Assembly (NCBI GenBank): GCA_017629515.1
Contig: JAGBXB010000012.1
Coordinates: 1-60,884 of the forward strand
From: Lentisphaeria bacterium
GTDB lineage: Bacteria > Verrucomicrobiota > Lentisphaeria > Victivallales > UBA1829
Length of the DNA: 60,884 nucleotides
Direction of reading: 5' to 3'
Shown: in pieces, positions 18,524-26,653 of the stretch
How positions within the stretch are numbered: position 1 is the first letter of the stretch
How the letters are laid out: each line of letters begins with the position of its first letter
Program-made: the position numbers and the translations under genes
The notes under the pieces: generated by a model
Told to the model about the DNA's origin: nothing
Databases searched by the model: none
Seen by the model: only the letters and a program-made list of their open reading frames with translations

Positions 18524-19457
18524 GAAAGTTTTTCTGCCGGAAGAGCCGTTGATATTACAAAATGGAATGGTTTTTCCCTCACGGGTGATCATGTCCCCTA
18601 TGGAGGGGATCATGAACAGTCCGTTGTTTTTCCGGACTGTATGTGAACTCTCCCTTGCGGACTTCTGGATGCCCCCCTTTCAGGGGATATCCCCTCACGC
18701 TGTTCCGTCGCCCGGGGCGTTGCGGAAAAAATACAGGATCTATCTGGAATCAGGTCTGCCGTTTTTCATCCAGTACCTCGGGCACGATCCGGCTGCGGCA
18801 GCAGAGGCTGTACGCAATGCGGCTGCCGCCGGGATAAAGGGAGTGAATTTCAACTTCGGCTGTCCAAGCAAAACGGTTTTGAAAAGTGCTTCAGGAGGGG
18901 CGGTATTGAAAGAGCCGCTTCTGATGGAAAAGATGCTTCTTGCGGCAAAAAATGCTGTACCGGGAATGACAGTAAGTATAAAAATGCGTATAGGGTACAG
19001 TTCTTTCAAAGAATGTAAAACGCTTCTGAATATCGTAAAAAATACCGGAGTGGACTTTGTGATCTGCCATGCAAGGACGGTGGAGGAAAAATATTCTTTC
19101 CTTTCAAAAGATGCCATTAAAGAAAGAATGGATATGGCTGTGGAAGAAGCGGGTAATATACCACTTTTCGGCAATGGGGATATTTGCGGTAAAGAAATGG
19201 CGGACTTATATTTTTCCTGCGGCTGTTCAGGAATAGGGATCGCCAGGGGATTGCTGAAAGATCCCTGGATATTGGAAAGATTGAAAAACAAAAGTTGTCC
19301 GGATGTGAGTGCGGGCAGAAAAAGATTTCTGGAAGTATATAAAAATTCTCTTTCCGGAAAAAAAGGAAAGGGAACTTATGCAGAATGTATCCGCCTTGCC
19401 TACGGGGAAGATTCGGAAGAGTTCCGCAATATGATCCGTGAAAACAGGAAAGGATAA
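18513..19457 (+). CDS. dus: tRNA-dihydrouridine synthase
   Basis: FMN-dependent reduction of uridine to dihydrouridine in the tRNA D-loop. The start at ATG 18513 is preferred: AGAGAGGG precedes it and MSPMEGIMN then falls 25-33 residues from the start, as expected. The 314-residue product shows FNFGCPSK (catalytic Cys after the FMN site), KMRIG, CHARTVEEKY (the HxRT-type phosphate contact) and a GIGIARGLLKDPWI FMN-phosphate loop. It overlaps the metallophosphoesterase gene by 11 nt as the last gene of the operon. It cannot be assigned to DusA, B or C from motifs alone. Confidence 0.93.
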   Translation: MENKKVFLPEEPLILQNGMVFPSRVIMSPMEGIMNSPLFFRTVCELSLADFWMPPFQGISPHAVPSPGALRKKYRIYLESGLPFFIQYLGHDPAAAAEAVRNAAAAGIKGVNFNFGCPSKTVLKSASGGAVLKEPLLMEKMLLAAKNAVPGMTVSIKMRIGYSSFKECKTLLNIVKNTGVDFVICHARTVEEKYSFLSKDAIKERMDMAVEEAGNIPLFGNGDICGKEMADLYFSCGCSGIGIARGLLKDPWILERLKNKSCPDVSAGRKRFLEVYKNSLSGKKGKGTYAECIRLAYGEDSEEFRNMIRENRKG

Positions 19458-19495
19458 ATTTACCTTATCCCATTCCGGAAAACATCTTTTTGAAC

Positions 19496-19523
19496 TTGAA
19501 AAAAACGAAAACAGTGTTATATT
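19496..19523 (+). promoter_or_regulatory. Promoter upstream of the HPr gene
   Basis: TTGAAA at 19496-19501, 16-nt spacer, TATATT at 19518-19523; about 60 nt before the start codon. Confidence 0.6.
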
Positions 19524-19586
19524 TTTACAGGTATGAACAATAAAATCTGTAAAGGTAATTTGTTATTGCAGCAGAAAAGGGTATAT

Positions 19587-19856
19587 ATGATCAAAAAAGA
19601 ACTTACGATCCGTAATCACGCCGGGATCCATTGCAGACCGTCCAGTGCCATTATTGCAAAAGCAGGGGAATTTCCCGGGCATGAATTTGCATTGACCGGA
19701 GCCAAAGGCACATCCTCTCTTACCAGTATTCTGGATCTTCTTGCTCTGGGATTGCAGTGCGGGGAAAAAGTAACATTGTCTGTTTCCGGGGAAAAGGAAG
19801 AGGAAGCTGCCAACATCCTTGCAGAAGCCGTGGAATTTGAATACGATTTTAAATAA
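19587..19856 (+). CDS. ptsH: Phosphocarrier protein HPr
   Basis: 89 residues from ATG 19587 (AAAAGGG 5 nt upstream). NHAGIHCRPSSAI carries the phospho-accepting histidine in the GxHxRP motif. LTSILDLLALG aligns with the B. subtilis KSIMGVMSLG helix, so a regulatory Ser46 equivalent is present, as expected where HPr kinase operates. No enzyme I, HPr kinase or EII gene lies in the window; in PVC bacteria HPr is often used for regulation rather than sugar uptake. It precedes trkA by 49 nt, so the transcript may link carbon signalling with potassium uptake. Confidence 0.93.
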   Translation: MIKKELTIRNHAGIHCRPSSAIIAKAGEFPGHEFALTGAKGTSSLTSILDLLALGLQCGEKVTLSVSGEKEEEAANILAEAVEFEYDFK

Positions 19857-19905
19857 AATTTTCCTTGTTTTTCTACGCAACACCAACGCAGGGGGAAGGT
19901 GAAAC

Positions 19906-21270
19906 ATGAATATTATCATTGCGGGAGCCGGGGAACTTGGCAGACTTCTTGCTGCAAAATTAAGTAAATATGCCCACGACATCGTTCTTATTGATACAGA
20001 TGCGGAAATCTTGCAGCATATCAATGAAAAACTGGATGTACGGGTTCAGGAAGGCTCCTGTCTGCAAGTAAAAGTATTGAAAGAAGCCGGAATAAAAAAG
20101 GCGGATGCGTTTCTTGCATTAAGCGGAAATGATGCCGTAAATCTCATGGGCTGCCGCCTTGCCTCAAAGTTCGGGGTGAAGAAAACCGTTTGCCGGTTGA
20201 ACAGCAGAGATTGTTTTTCCGAACTGGATTCCATTACTGCGGATTCGCTGGGTATCTGGGCGGTAATTGAACCCAATGAAGAGTGCATCCGTAAAATTCT
20301 GGGTGTGCTGGACAGCCGGGTCATCATGGAAGAGATCCGTTTTTCCCATCCCGATGCCCTCATAAGCGTATGGGAAATGCGGAAAAATAATTTCCTTGCA
20401 GGTACCAGGATCAAAGATATCCCAGCCCCTCCGGGACTTCTTGAAACCATCCGTTTTGCCGCGATCGTCCGGGAGAAAACTCTCCTTGTTCCCCATGGGG
20501 ATACCCTGCTTGTTCCGGGGGATAAGATCTATATAGCAGGACATCAGGATAATGTGCATAATTTCATAAAATGGGCGGCACCGGAAGAAAGCATCCCCTC
20601 CCGCGCAAGGATCCTTATTGCCGGGGGAACGGAAACAGCCGGAAGACTTGCCCTGCTCCTTGCGGGAAAAAATTATGATGTGCGTTTCATCCATAAAGAC
20701 CGCCGTATCCAGGAAAAAATACTGGAGGAAGCCCCCGGCAATCTTCTTGCCATCAACGGTCTTTCCACAGATGAAGACACGCTGGAAGAAGCAGGAGTCC
20801 GGGATGCTTACGCCTTTATCAGTGCAGGAGAGGATGATGAAGACAATATCCTCGGCTGTCTCATAGCCAAACGGATGAATGTGGAAAAAACCATTGCCGT
20901 AACGTTCAAACCCGAATATATCCGGATCACCCCCACCATGGAGGAGATCAACTGTTCATTCAGTTCCACACTTGTTTCGGTCAATGCCATTTTACGATTG
21001 CTGGAAACAAGAACCATGCGGGTGGATGCCTTTCTGCAACTTTTCCATGCTACTCTCACGGAATTTGAGATCACGGCAAAATCCCCGTTGTGCGGAAAAA
21101 AACTTATGGAAACAACTCTTCCGCCCTCCCTGCTTCTTGCATTGCTTTTCCGAAAAGGGGAAGTCATGGTTCCGGAGGGAGCAAGTATTCTGGAAGAGGG
21201 GGATACGGTGGTAGCGATCACCACAGCCGCATGCGAAAAGGAATGTGAAAAACTTTTTCCGAAAAAATGA
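19906..21270 (+). CDS. trkA: Trk potassium uptake system, NAD-binding subunit
   Basis: 454 residues, cytoplasmic peripheral subunit that gates the TrkH channel. Two RCK units are visible: RCK-N domains start at MNIIIAGAGELGRLLA (1-) and RILIAGGTETAGRLA (about 231-), each a Rossmann G-x-G-x2-G-like motif (the second is GGTETAG), followed by VLIDTD. RCK-C (TrkA_C) domains follow at about 140-220 and 375-450, with the latter ending in EEGDTVVAIT. GGGGGAAGGTG precedes the start. The trkH gene begins 34 nt downstream. Confidence 0.95.
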   Translation: MNIIIAGAGELGRLLAAKLSKYAHDIVLIDTDAEILQHINEKLDVRVQEGSCLQVKVLKEAGIKKADAFLALSGNDAVNLMGCRLASKFGVKKTVCRLNSRDCFSELDSITADSLGIWAVIEPNEECIRKILGVLDSRVIMEEIRFSHPDALISVWEMRKNNFLAGTRIKDIPAPPGLLETIRFAAIVREKTLLVPHGDTLLVPGDKIYIAGHQDNVHNFIKWAAPEESIPSRARILIAGGTETAGRLALLLAGKNYDVRFIHKDRRIQEKILEEAPGNLLAINGLSTDEDTLEEAGVRDAYAFISAGEDDEDNILGCLIAKRMNVEKTIAVTFKPEYIRITPTMEEINCSFSSTLVSVNAILRLLETRTMRVDAFLQLFHATLTEFEITAKSPLCGKKLMETTLPPSLLLALLFRKGEVMVPEGASILEEGDTVVAITTAACEKECEKLFPKK

Positions 21271-21304
21271 TCCGGAAACTTTATAAATCAAGGAATTGGA
21301 ATTT

Positions 21305-22831
21305 ATGAACTGGAAGATCACATTTCATATTGTTTCCCTGCTTCTTTTACTGGAAGGAGCGGGGATCTCTTCCAGTGTCATTTTCGGCTTTTTCTGTAAT
21401 GATCCTTTAAGAGAAAATATTTCTCTTGCCCTTTGCGGTTTCTTTACCATGTTCTGCGGTTTATGCGGCGCACTTCTTACCAAAGGGAAAGGCGGCAGAC
21501 AACCCGGATTGCGGGAAGGATTTGCTTCTGTGGGACTAACATGGATCGTATGTACGCTTTTCGGCACATTACCCTATATATTCTGTACCGGATTATATTT
21601 TTCCGACGCTGTCTTTGAGGCGGCGTCCGGCATTACCACAACCGGGGCGACTGTTCTTGCCCCCGGGCTTCCTCTTATGGGCGGCAGACAACTTGTCAAC
21701 GGGATAGAAAGTCTTTCCAGCGGGGTGCTTTTCTGGCGCAGTTTGAGACAATGGATCGGCGGAGGGGGGATCGTAGTATTTTCCCTTGCCATTCTGCCGT
21801 TTCTGGGTACAGGCAGTCAGGCTCTTTACAATGCTGAAGTGCCGGGAGTGAAAAATAATCATGATCAGTTTACCCCGAGAGTTGCGACAACTGCAAAGAT
21901 CATGTTTGCCTTGTATATCATTCTCACGATTCTTCTCACTCTTCTTCTTTCTCTTGGTGGAATGGATATTTTTGATGCCGTCTGTCACGCCATGACCACA
22001 ATGGCGACAGGGGGTTTTTCCACAAAAAATGCAAGTATCGCATTTTTCAACAGTATCTATATTGAAACGGTCATCACAATTTTCATGTTTCTTGCCGGAT
22101 GCAATTTTATTCTTCTTTACCGGGTGTTACGGGGATTGCATATAAAGGAATATTTTTCAGAAGAGCATAAAGTTTTTACTTTTATTGTGCTTTTATCAAC
22201 ATGTGTTCTTACCATTTTGCTTGTTCACCAGAAGTATGTGCAGACCAATGCAGAAACCTTTCTCCCTCTTATTCCCGGAGCGATCCGCAAGACTCTTTTT
22301 CAGGTAGTTTCCATTATTACAACAACGGGTTTTGCCACAGATGACTATATGCTCTGGCCGCTTTCCAGCAGTATGCTCATACTTTTCCTGATGTTCAGCG
22401 GCGGGTGTGCCGGTTCCACTTCCGGAGGATTCAAAGTAGTAAGATTGCTGATCCTTGCAAAAAGTGTTGTTGCGGAACTGAAACGCTCCATTTATCCCCG
22501 GTCGGTACAGCTGGTGAAACTGGATAACAAGAAGATCGGAGAGGAAGCATGGCGCAATACCATAGGCTTTTCCATCATCTTTTTTGCCACACTTTTTTCC
22601 GTGGCATTGTTTCTGCCTTTCCTCTGCAAAATGGATTTTGCAACGGCACTTTTTTCCTCGGTCACAGCCATAAGCAATGTTGGACCCGGTTTCGGACAAT
22701 GCGGTCCCAGTGGCAGTTTTGCCTGGATGAATCCGCCCTCAAAAATGCTGCTGGCATTGGAAATGATCGCCGGCAGATTGGAATTATATACGATTCTTAT
22801 CCTCTTTATGCCTTCATTCTGGAAAAGGTAA
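21305..22831 (+). CDS. trkH: Trk potassium transporter, membrane subunit
   Basis: 508 residues, K+ channel-like transporter. ATG 21305 is preferred over the TTG at 21296, with GGA at 21298-21300 and AAGGA further up. Selectivity-filter segments of the four M1-P-M2 repeats are visible: AASGITTTGATV, MTTMATGGFST, SIITTTGFATDD and TAISNVGPGFG. The third is followed by GGCAGSTSGG, a typical TrkH/KtrB helix-break loop. About ten membrane segments. It pairs with trkA upstream. Weak AT-rich dyads but no clear T-run terminator follow. Confidence 0.95.
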   Translation: MNWKITFHIVSLLLLLEGAGISSSVIFGFFCNDPLRENISLALCGFFTMFCGLCGALLTKGKGGRQPGLREGFASVGLTWIVCTLFGTLPYIFCTGLYFSDAVFEAASGITTTGATVLAPGLPLMGGRQLVNGIESLSSGVLFWRSLRQWIGGGGIVVFSLAILPFLGTGSQALYNAEVPGVKNNHDQFTPRVATTAKIMFALYIILTILLTLLLSLGGMDIFDAVCHAMTTMATGGFSTKNASIAFFNSIYIETVITIFMFLAGCNFILLYRVLRGLHIKEYFSEEHKVFTFIVLLSTCVLTILLVHQKYVQTNAETFLPLIPGAIRKTLFQVVSIITTTGFATDDYMLWPLSSSMLILFLMFSGGCAGSTSGGFKVVRLLILAKSVVAELKRSIYPRSVQLVKLDNKKIGEEAWRNTIGFSIIFFATLFSVALFLPFLCKMDFATALFSSVTAISNVGPGFGQCGPSGSFAWMNPPSKMLLALEMIAGRLELYTILILFMPSFWKR

Positions 22832-22941
22832 ATACAGGGCAAAAAAAACGGAAAAAATTTTTTTCTTTTCCGGAAGCATGAAAAATACTTACGAAAATAA
22901 GAATAAAGCCTTATTCTCTGCCTGCAACAAGAAAAAACAAG

Positions 22942-22969
22942 TTGAAAAAAGCATTTTCCAATGTAAATT
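22942..22969 (+). promoter_or_regulatory. Promoter of the sigma-factor operon
   Basis: TTGAAA at 22942-22947, 16-nt spacer, TAAATT at 22964-22969. The leader to the ATG at 23056 is about 80 nt and contains a run of T at about 22986-22991. Confidence 0.5.
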
Positions 22970-23055
22970 ATCTGCCTATAACGGCTTTTTTCTGTTTTTA
23001 CACAAAAAAAGGGAACATTTCCACAGCAAACATGTCTCATTTGGGGGGAGCAAAT

Positions 23056-23700
23056 ATGGATTCAGTGGAACGGGAGTACGAAAAAGAACTCATACAGGAG
23101 TTCAAAGAAGGCAAACTGGAAAGGTTTGATGAACTGATCAGAAAATACACCCCTGTACTCTACCGCTTCGCCTGCGGACTGCTGGATAACAGGGATGATG
23201 CGGAAGAGGTGGTACAGGATGCGTTTATCCGGGCATACAAAGCCCTGCCGTCTTTCCGCGGAGATTCCTCTTTCAGTACATGGATACACCGTATTACCAT
23301 GAACCTTGCCAGAAACAAGTTTCATTATAATAAATGCCGGGGCAAAAAGGAGAATATAAGTCTTGCGGATCTGGATACAAAGATAAATGAAACCGCATCC
23401 GGCAGAGTTCCGGAATATGAGTTGCCGGATCTTTCCACAGCACCGGATAGAGTCCTGGAAAATGCGGAGTTTGAAAAAAACCTATTGGAGGGGATGCGTC
23501 TTCTTCCGGAAAATCTCCGGGAGGCAATGATCCTGCGGCATGTGGACGATATGCCTTATGAAAAAATCGCGTCTGTTCTTGATTGCAAGATCGGGACTGT
23601 AAAATCCCGCCTTGCAAGAGGAAGAGAATTGTTGAAAGATTATCTTATCCGCACCGATCTACCTGTGGAACAAAGCGGAATAAATCAGCATAAACCATAA
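23056..23700 (+). CDS. ECF-type RNA polymerase sigma factor
   Basis: 214 residues from ATG 23056, preceded by GGGGGGAG; upstream in-frame starts lack a ribosome site. Region 2: ELIRKYTPVLYRFACGLL, then AEEVVQDAFIRAYKALPSFRG and STWIHRITMNLARN (2.4). Region 4: LREAMILRHVDDMPYEKIA with an IGTVKSRLARGRELL helix. The next gene (13 nt on) encodes a zinc-finger membrane anti-sigma factor, so the pair should respond to an envelope or redox signal. Its target promoters cannot be identified here. Confidence 0.95.
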   Translation: MDSVEREYEKELIQEFKEGKLERFDELIRKYTPVLYRFACGLLDNRDDAEEVVQDAFIRAYKALPSFRGDSSFSTWIHRITMNLARNKFHYNKCRGKKENISLADLDTKINETASGRVPEYELPDLSTAPDRVLENAEFEKNLLEGMRLLPENLREAMILRHVDDMPYEKIASVLDCKIGTVKSRLARGRELLKDYLIRTDLPVEQSGINQHKP

Positions 23701-23713
23701 ACGGAGAAAAAAA

Positions 23714-24667
23714 ATGAACAGGCAGGGGAAGAATGATGAAATAAAGTTATCCGGCAATAAGGAGACAGGAGAAGAAGAAAAAATTTCTTATTTCTCTTCC
23801 TGTATTTCACCGGAATCTTTAAGTGCCTTTGCTGACAGGGAATATATGCTTACAGAAGAGGAACAAAAGCATCTTGCCAGTTGTACGCATTGCCGGAAAA
23901 GACTTTTTTTTCTGCAGAAAATGAACAATACTCTGCATACACTTTTACAGAAAGAGTGTCCGGCATCTCTCATTGATCTCATGTCGGAAAAAGTCCGTTA
24001 CAGGATCAAAATGGAAGAAAAAAACACTCCGGGACAAAAGTTGCGTTTTTCACCGGGAAGAATGTTTATTCATGCTGCGGCAGCTCTTGTTCTTTTTTCT
24101 CTTATTGCATACTTGGTTATGGACAATCCCAATGAAAATATTCTTCCACTCCCGGAGGAAAAAATTTCCTCCATTCCGTCTGCCGGGAAACAGGAACAAT
24201 CCCCCTCCTCCACGCCCTCCCCTTATTTCCAGTTGGCAAAAATGCCTTCTTCCAATGTGGATATCCGTAATTTAGCAGTTCTTTCCAGTTCTGCCGATCC
24301 GGTGGAGTTTCTTCAAAGTATGGATACAAGAAGAAAAGAAAAGGTTGTTTCCATTGAAAAAAATGTGAAGCAGATATGGCTTTATGACACAAAAAAACAT
24401 CCCGTTTTTTCTGAAGAAATGGAAAAGAGCCTTATTGAAAGAGCCGGCAGGAAAAATGTAAAAAGAATTTCCGGAACAAACAGGAATGCTCCTGCATATA
24501 CAGTAATTACAACAAAAAAAGGAGCGGTCCGTCTTGTCCGTTTTCTTGCGGAAAAAGGTTTCCGTCTGATTACGCCAATGCAACCTCAGCCGGAACAGAA
24601 ATATTTCTTTGGAAAAGGAGATGAAAAAACTGTGATGGAATTACAATTTCTCCCCTCAAAAGATTAA
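23714..24667 (+). CDS. Membrane anti-sigma factor with zinc-finger (zf-HC2/ZAS-like) domain
   Basis: 317 residues. The N-terminal cytoplasmic domain has LSAFADREYMLTEEE followed by H53-x3-C57-x2-C60, the zinc-binding motif of ZAS anti-sigma factors. One membrane helix spans about 117-139, and a periplasmic domain of about 170 residues follows with no recognised family. It should hold the sigma factor encoded upstream at the membrane until signal-triggered proteolysis or cysteine oxidation. CGGAG precedes its start. The periplasmic tail has VVTT/VITTKKG-type strands and may be a sensor. Confidence 0.88.
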   Translation: MNRQGKNDEIKLSGNKETGEEEKISYFSSCISPESLSAFADREYMLTEEEQKHLASCTHCRKRLFFLQKMNNTLHTLLQKECPASLIDLMSEKVRYRIKMEEKNTPGQKLRFSPGRMFIHAAAALVLFSLIAYLVMDNPNENILPLPEEKISSIPSAGKQEQSPSSTPSPYFQLAKMPSSNVDIRNLAVLSSSADPVEFLQSMDTRRKEKVVSIEKNVKQIWLYDTKKHPVFSEEMEKSLIERAGRKNVKRISGTNRNAPAYTVITTKKGAVRLVRFLAEKGFRLITPMQPQPEQKYFFGKGDEKTVMELQFLPSKD

Positions 24668-24698
24668 ATAATTTTTGATAAATATAAAGGACTCCCCA

Positions 24699-25589
24699 AT
24701 GAAAAAAACTTCCCCTGCCCGCTTATTTTTTCCCGTTATACTGCTTTCTTTTCTTACATCCATAAGCATATATTCAGCGGAAAAACCAGTAAAAAAAGAC
24801 CTTTCCTATCTCACAAAAATCACCCGACTGGGGCAGCAGAAAAGCGGTATTCTTTCCTTTCAGGATATGGAGACAACTTTTTCTTCCGGGATATTCACGA
24901 AAAACAACAAGGCTCTTTCTCTTCCTCCGGAAAGGAAACTTATTGGCTCCATCAATGTTTTTGTGATCTATAAAAACGGTAAATTATATCTTATTGATGC
25001 AGGGATGGGTCATCCCGGCGGTAAAACAGCATTTCTTCTGGAAAAACTGGATGTAAAGAAAGAAAAAGTACATGCCGTCCTCCTGACCCATGTGCATCCC
25101 GACCATATTGGCGGACTTGTTACTGGAGATAATAAAGCAGTTTTTCCCGGAGCAATCATCTATTTATCGAAAAATGAATATGACGCAGTTTCCTCTCCCA
25201 AATCCCCCATGTATCACGCCTTTGCCAGAGTAAAAAATGCATATGGAAACAGGATCACACCATTTACTGCCGGAGATAAAGTGGAAAATATTTTTCAATC
25301 CCGCTTTGCTCCCGGTCATACGCCGGGACATACTCTTTATCAGTATGGTAAAATCCTGTTTATCGGAGACCTGCTCCATTCTGCGCAATACCAGTTTGAT
25401 GATCCGGAAATTTGTGCGTCTTTTGACATGAATAAAAAACTTGCCATCAAATACCGTAAAAAATTTCTTTCCTATGCTTCTGAAAATGATCTTCTTATCG
25501 CCGGAGCCCATATTCCTTTCCCCGGAACGGGAAAGGTACAGAAGAAAGAAAATAATAAAGGATATTCCTTTTCTTCCTGCAAAGAATAA
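24699..25589 (+). CDS. Secreted metallo-beta-lactamase-fold hydrolase
   Basis: 296 residues from ATG 24699, which begins a signal peptide (MKKTSPARLFF, cut near IYSAE) after AAAGGA. Metal motifs are complete: THVHPDHIGG (HxHxDH), APGHTPGH, FIGDLLH and a final GAHIP. The fold covers lactonases, glyoxalases and many phosphodiesterases; the N-terminal VFVIYKNGKLYLIDAGMG resembles the quorum-quenching lactonase-like group, but that is weak evidence. It sits 31 nt after the anti-sigma gene, so it may belong to the sigma-factor operon and act in the periplasm. Confidence 0.85.
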   Translation: MKKTSPARLFFPVILLSFLTSISIYSAEKPVKKDLSYLTKITRLGQQKSGILSFQDMETTFSSGIFTKNNKALSLPPERKLIGSINVFVIYKNGKLYLIDAGMGHPGGKTAFLLEKLDVKKEKVHAVLLTHVHPDHIGGLVTGDNKAVFPGAIIYLSKNEYDAVSSPKSPMYHAFARVKNAYGNRITPFTAGDKVENIFQSRFAPGHTPGHTLYQYGKILFIGDLLHSAQYQFDDPEICASFDMNKKLAIKYRKKFLSYASENDLLIAGAHIPFPGTGKVQKKENNKGYSFSSCKE

Positions 25590-25598
25590 AGGTTTCTT

Positions 25599-26192
25599 AT
25601 GACAAAGTACTATATGCCACCATTTACAGAAAACCCCCTGCTTCTGCATTGCTGCTGCGGCCCTTGCGCTTCCTCCTGTATTGAACGACTTCTTACAGAA
25701 AAACGCTCTGTCATTCTCTTTTTTTCCAATTCCAATATCCTCACAAAAGAGGAATTTGATAAAAGGCTTGCCTGTGTAAAATTTCTTGCGGAAAAGTATT
25801 CTCTCCCCCTTGTGGTCGATCCCTACGATCACGACGGGTGGAAAAAACATGTTCAGAAAGTTGAAAATTATGACAAAGAACCGGAACGGGGAAAAAGATG
25901 CACATTGTGTTTTGAATATTCCCTGGAAAGAACAGCCCTGTATGCACAGCAAAAAGGGTTTTCTTTTTCAACTTCTTTAACGGTAAGTCCCCACAAAAAT
26001 TCCCAACTTATTTTTTCCATCGGGCAAAAATATCCTTTCTTTGAATGTTGGGATTTCAAAAAAAAGGATGGATTTATCCGATCCATCCAATTATCCGGAG
26101 AATATGGTTTTTACCGGCAGGATTTCTGCGGGTGTGAATTTTCCTTTACAGCAAGATATGCTCCTGCAACTCCCGGAGCAGAAGAGGAGTAA
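25599..26192 (+). CDS. queH: Epoxyqueuosine reductase QueH (DUF208)
   Basis: 197 residues. Performs the last step of queuosine synthesis in tRNA, replacing the B12-dependent QueG. LLHCCCGPCAS at the N-terminus supplies the Cys-Cys and Cys-x2-Cys-type metal ligands, RCTLCFEYSLERTA gives the central cysteine pair, and YRQDFCGCEFS the C-terminal pair, all expected for QueH and its Fe-S/metal site. It starts 9 nt after the MBL gene. Its last 47 nt overlap the 3' end of the minus-strand Nudix gene, both frames being intact to their stops. Confidence 0.93.
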   Translation: MTKYYMPPFTENPLLLHCCCGPCASSCIERLLTEKRSVILFFSNSNILTKEEFDKRLACVKFLAEKYSLPLVVDPYDHDGWKKHVQKVENYDKEPERGKRCTLCFEYSLERTALYAQQKGFSFSTSLTVSPHKNSQLIFSIGQKYPFFECWDFKKKDGFIRSIQLSGEYGFYRQDFCGCEFSFTARYAPATPGAEEE

Positions 26193-26652
26193 ATATTTCC
26201 GGAGTACGGGTAAGTTTTTCCCGCAATTCCGGCAAAGAAAAGAACTGCAAATCCTCCACTTCCTCCTCCTGCATTGTAAAAGGCCCTGCGTGGGTAAGGC
26301 GGCAGCAGGTAATATTTTCCGATTCAAAATCATTTCTTACTTTGATCGCATAAAACGGGATAAGGTCTTCTCCCTTTTCAAGAGTGATTCCGATCTCCTC
26401 TTCCAACTCTCTTTTCATTGCTTCAAAAATCTCTTCCCCGCTGGAAACATGTCCCCCCACAGCGGCATCCCATTTGCCACCCTGTACTTTTTTATTCCGG
26501 GAGCGTTTCTGCAAAAGCAGACGCCCATCCGGATGAAAAACCATGATGCGTACCGCCCTGTGAATGAGTGCGGGATTCCCGTGACACTCATCCCTGCCTG
26601 CCCGGCCGATGATCCGGGAGTCATCTTCTGTGACAAGATCAAAATATTCCAT
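26146..26652 (-). CDS. Nudix hydrolase
   Basis: 168 residues from ATG 26652, with GAGGATTG ahead; longer in-frame readings run back through clpC and are discounted. The Nudix box is complete: GHVSSGEEIFEAMKRELEEE, then IGI, matching G-x5-E-x7-R-E-U-x-E-E-x-G-U. The N-terminus (VTEDDSRIIGRAGRDECH, then NPALIHRAVRIMVF) resembles the YfcD/isopentenyl-diphosphate-isomerase-like group, but substrate cannot be read from sequence. The start lies 1 nt after the clpC stop, so it is coupled to clpC. Its tail overlaps the queH tail by 47 nt. Confidence 0.9.
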   Translation of the reverse strand: MEYFDLVTEDDSRIIGRAGRDECHGNPALIHRAVRIMVFHPDGRLLLQKRSRNKKVQGGKWDAAVGGHVSSGEEIFEAMKRELEEEIGITLEKGEDLIPFYAIKVRNDFESENITCCRLTHAGPFTMQEEEVEDLQFFSLPELREKLTRTPEIFTPLLLRELQEHILL

Positions 26653-26653
26653 A

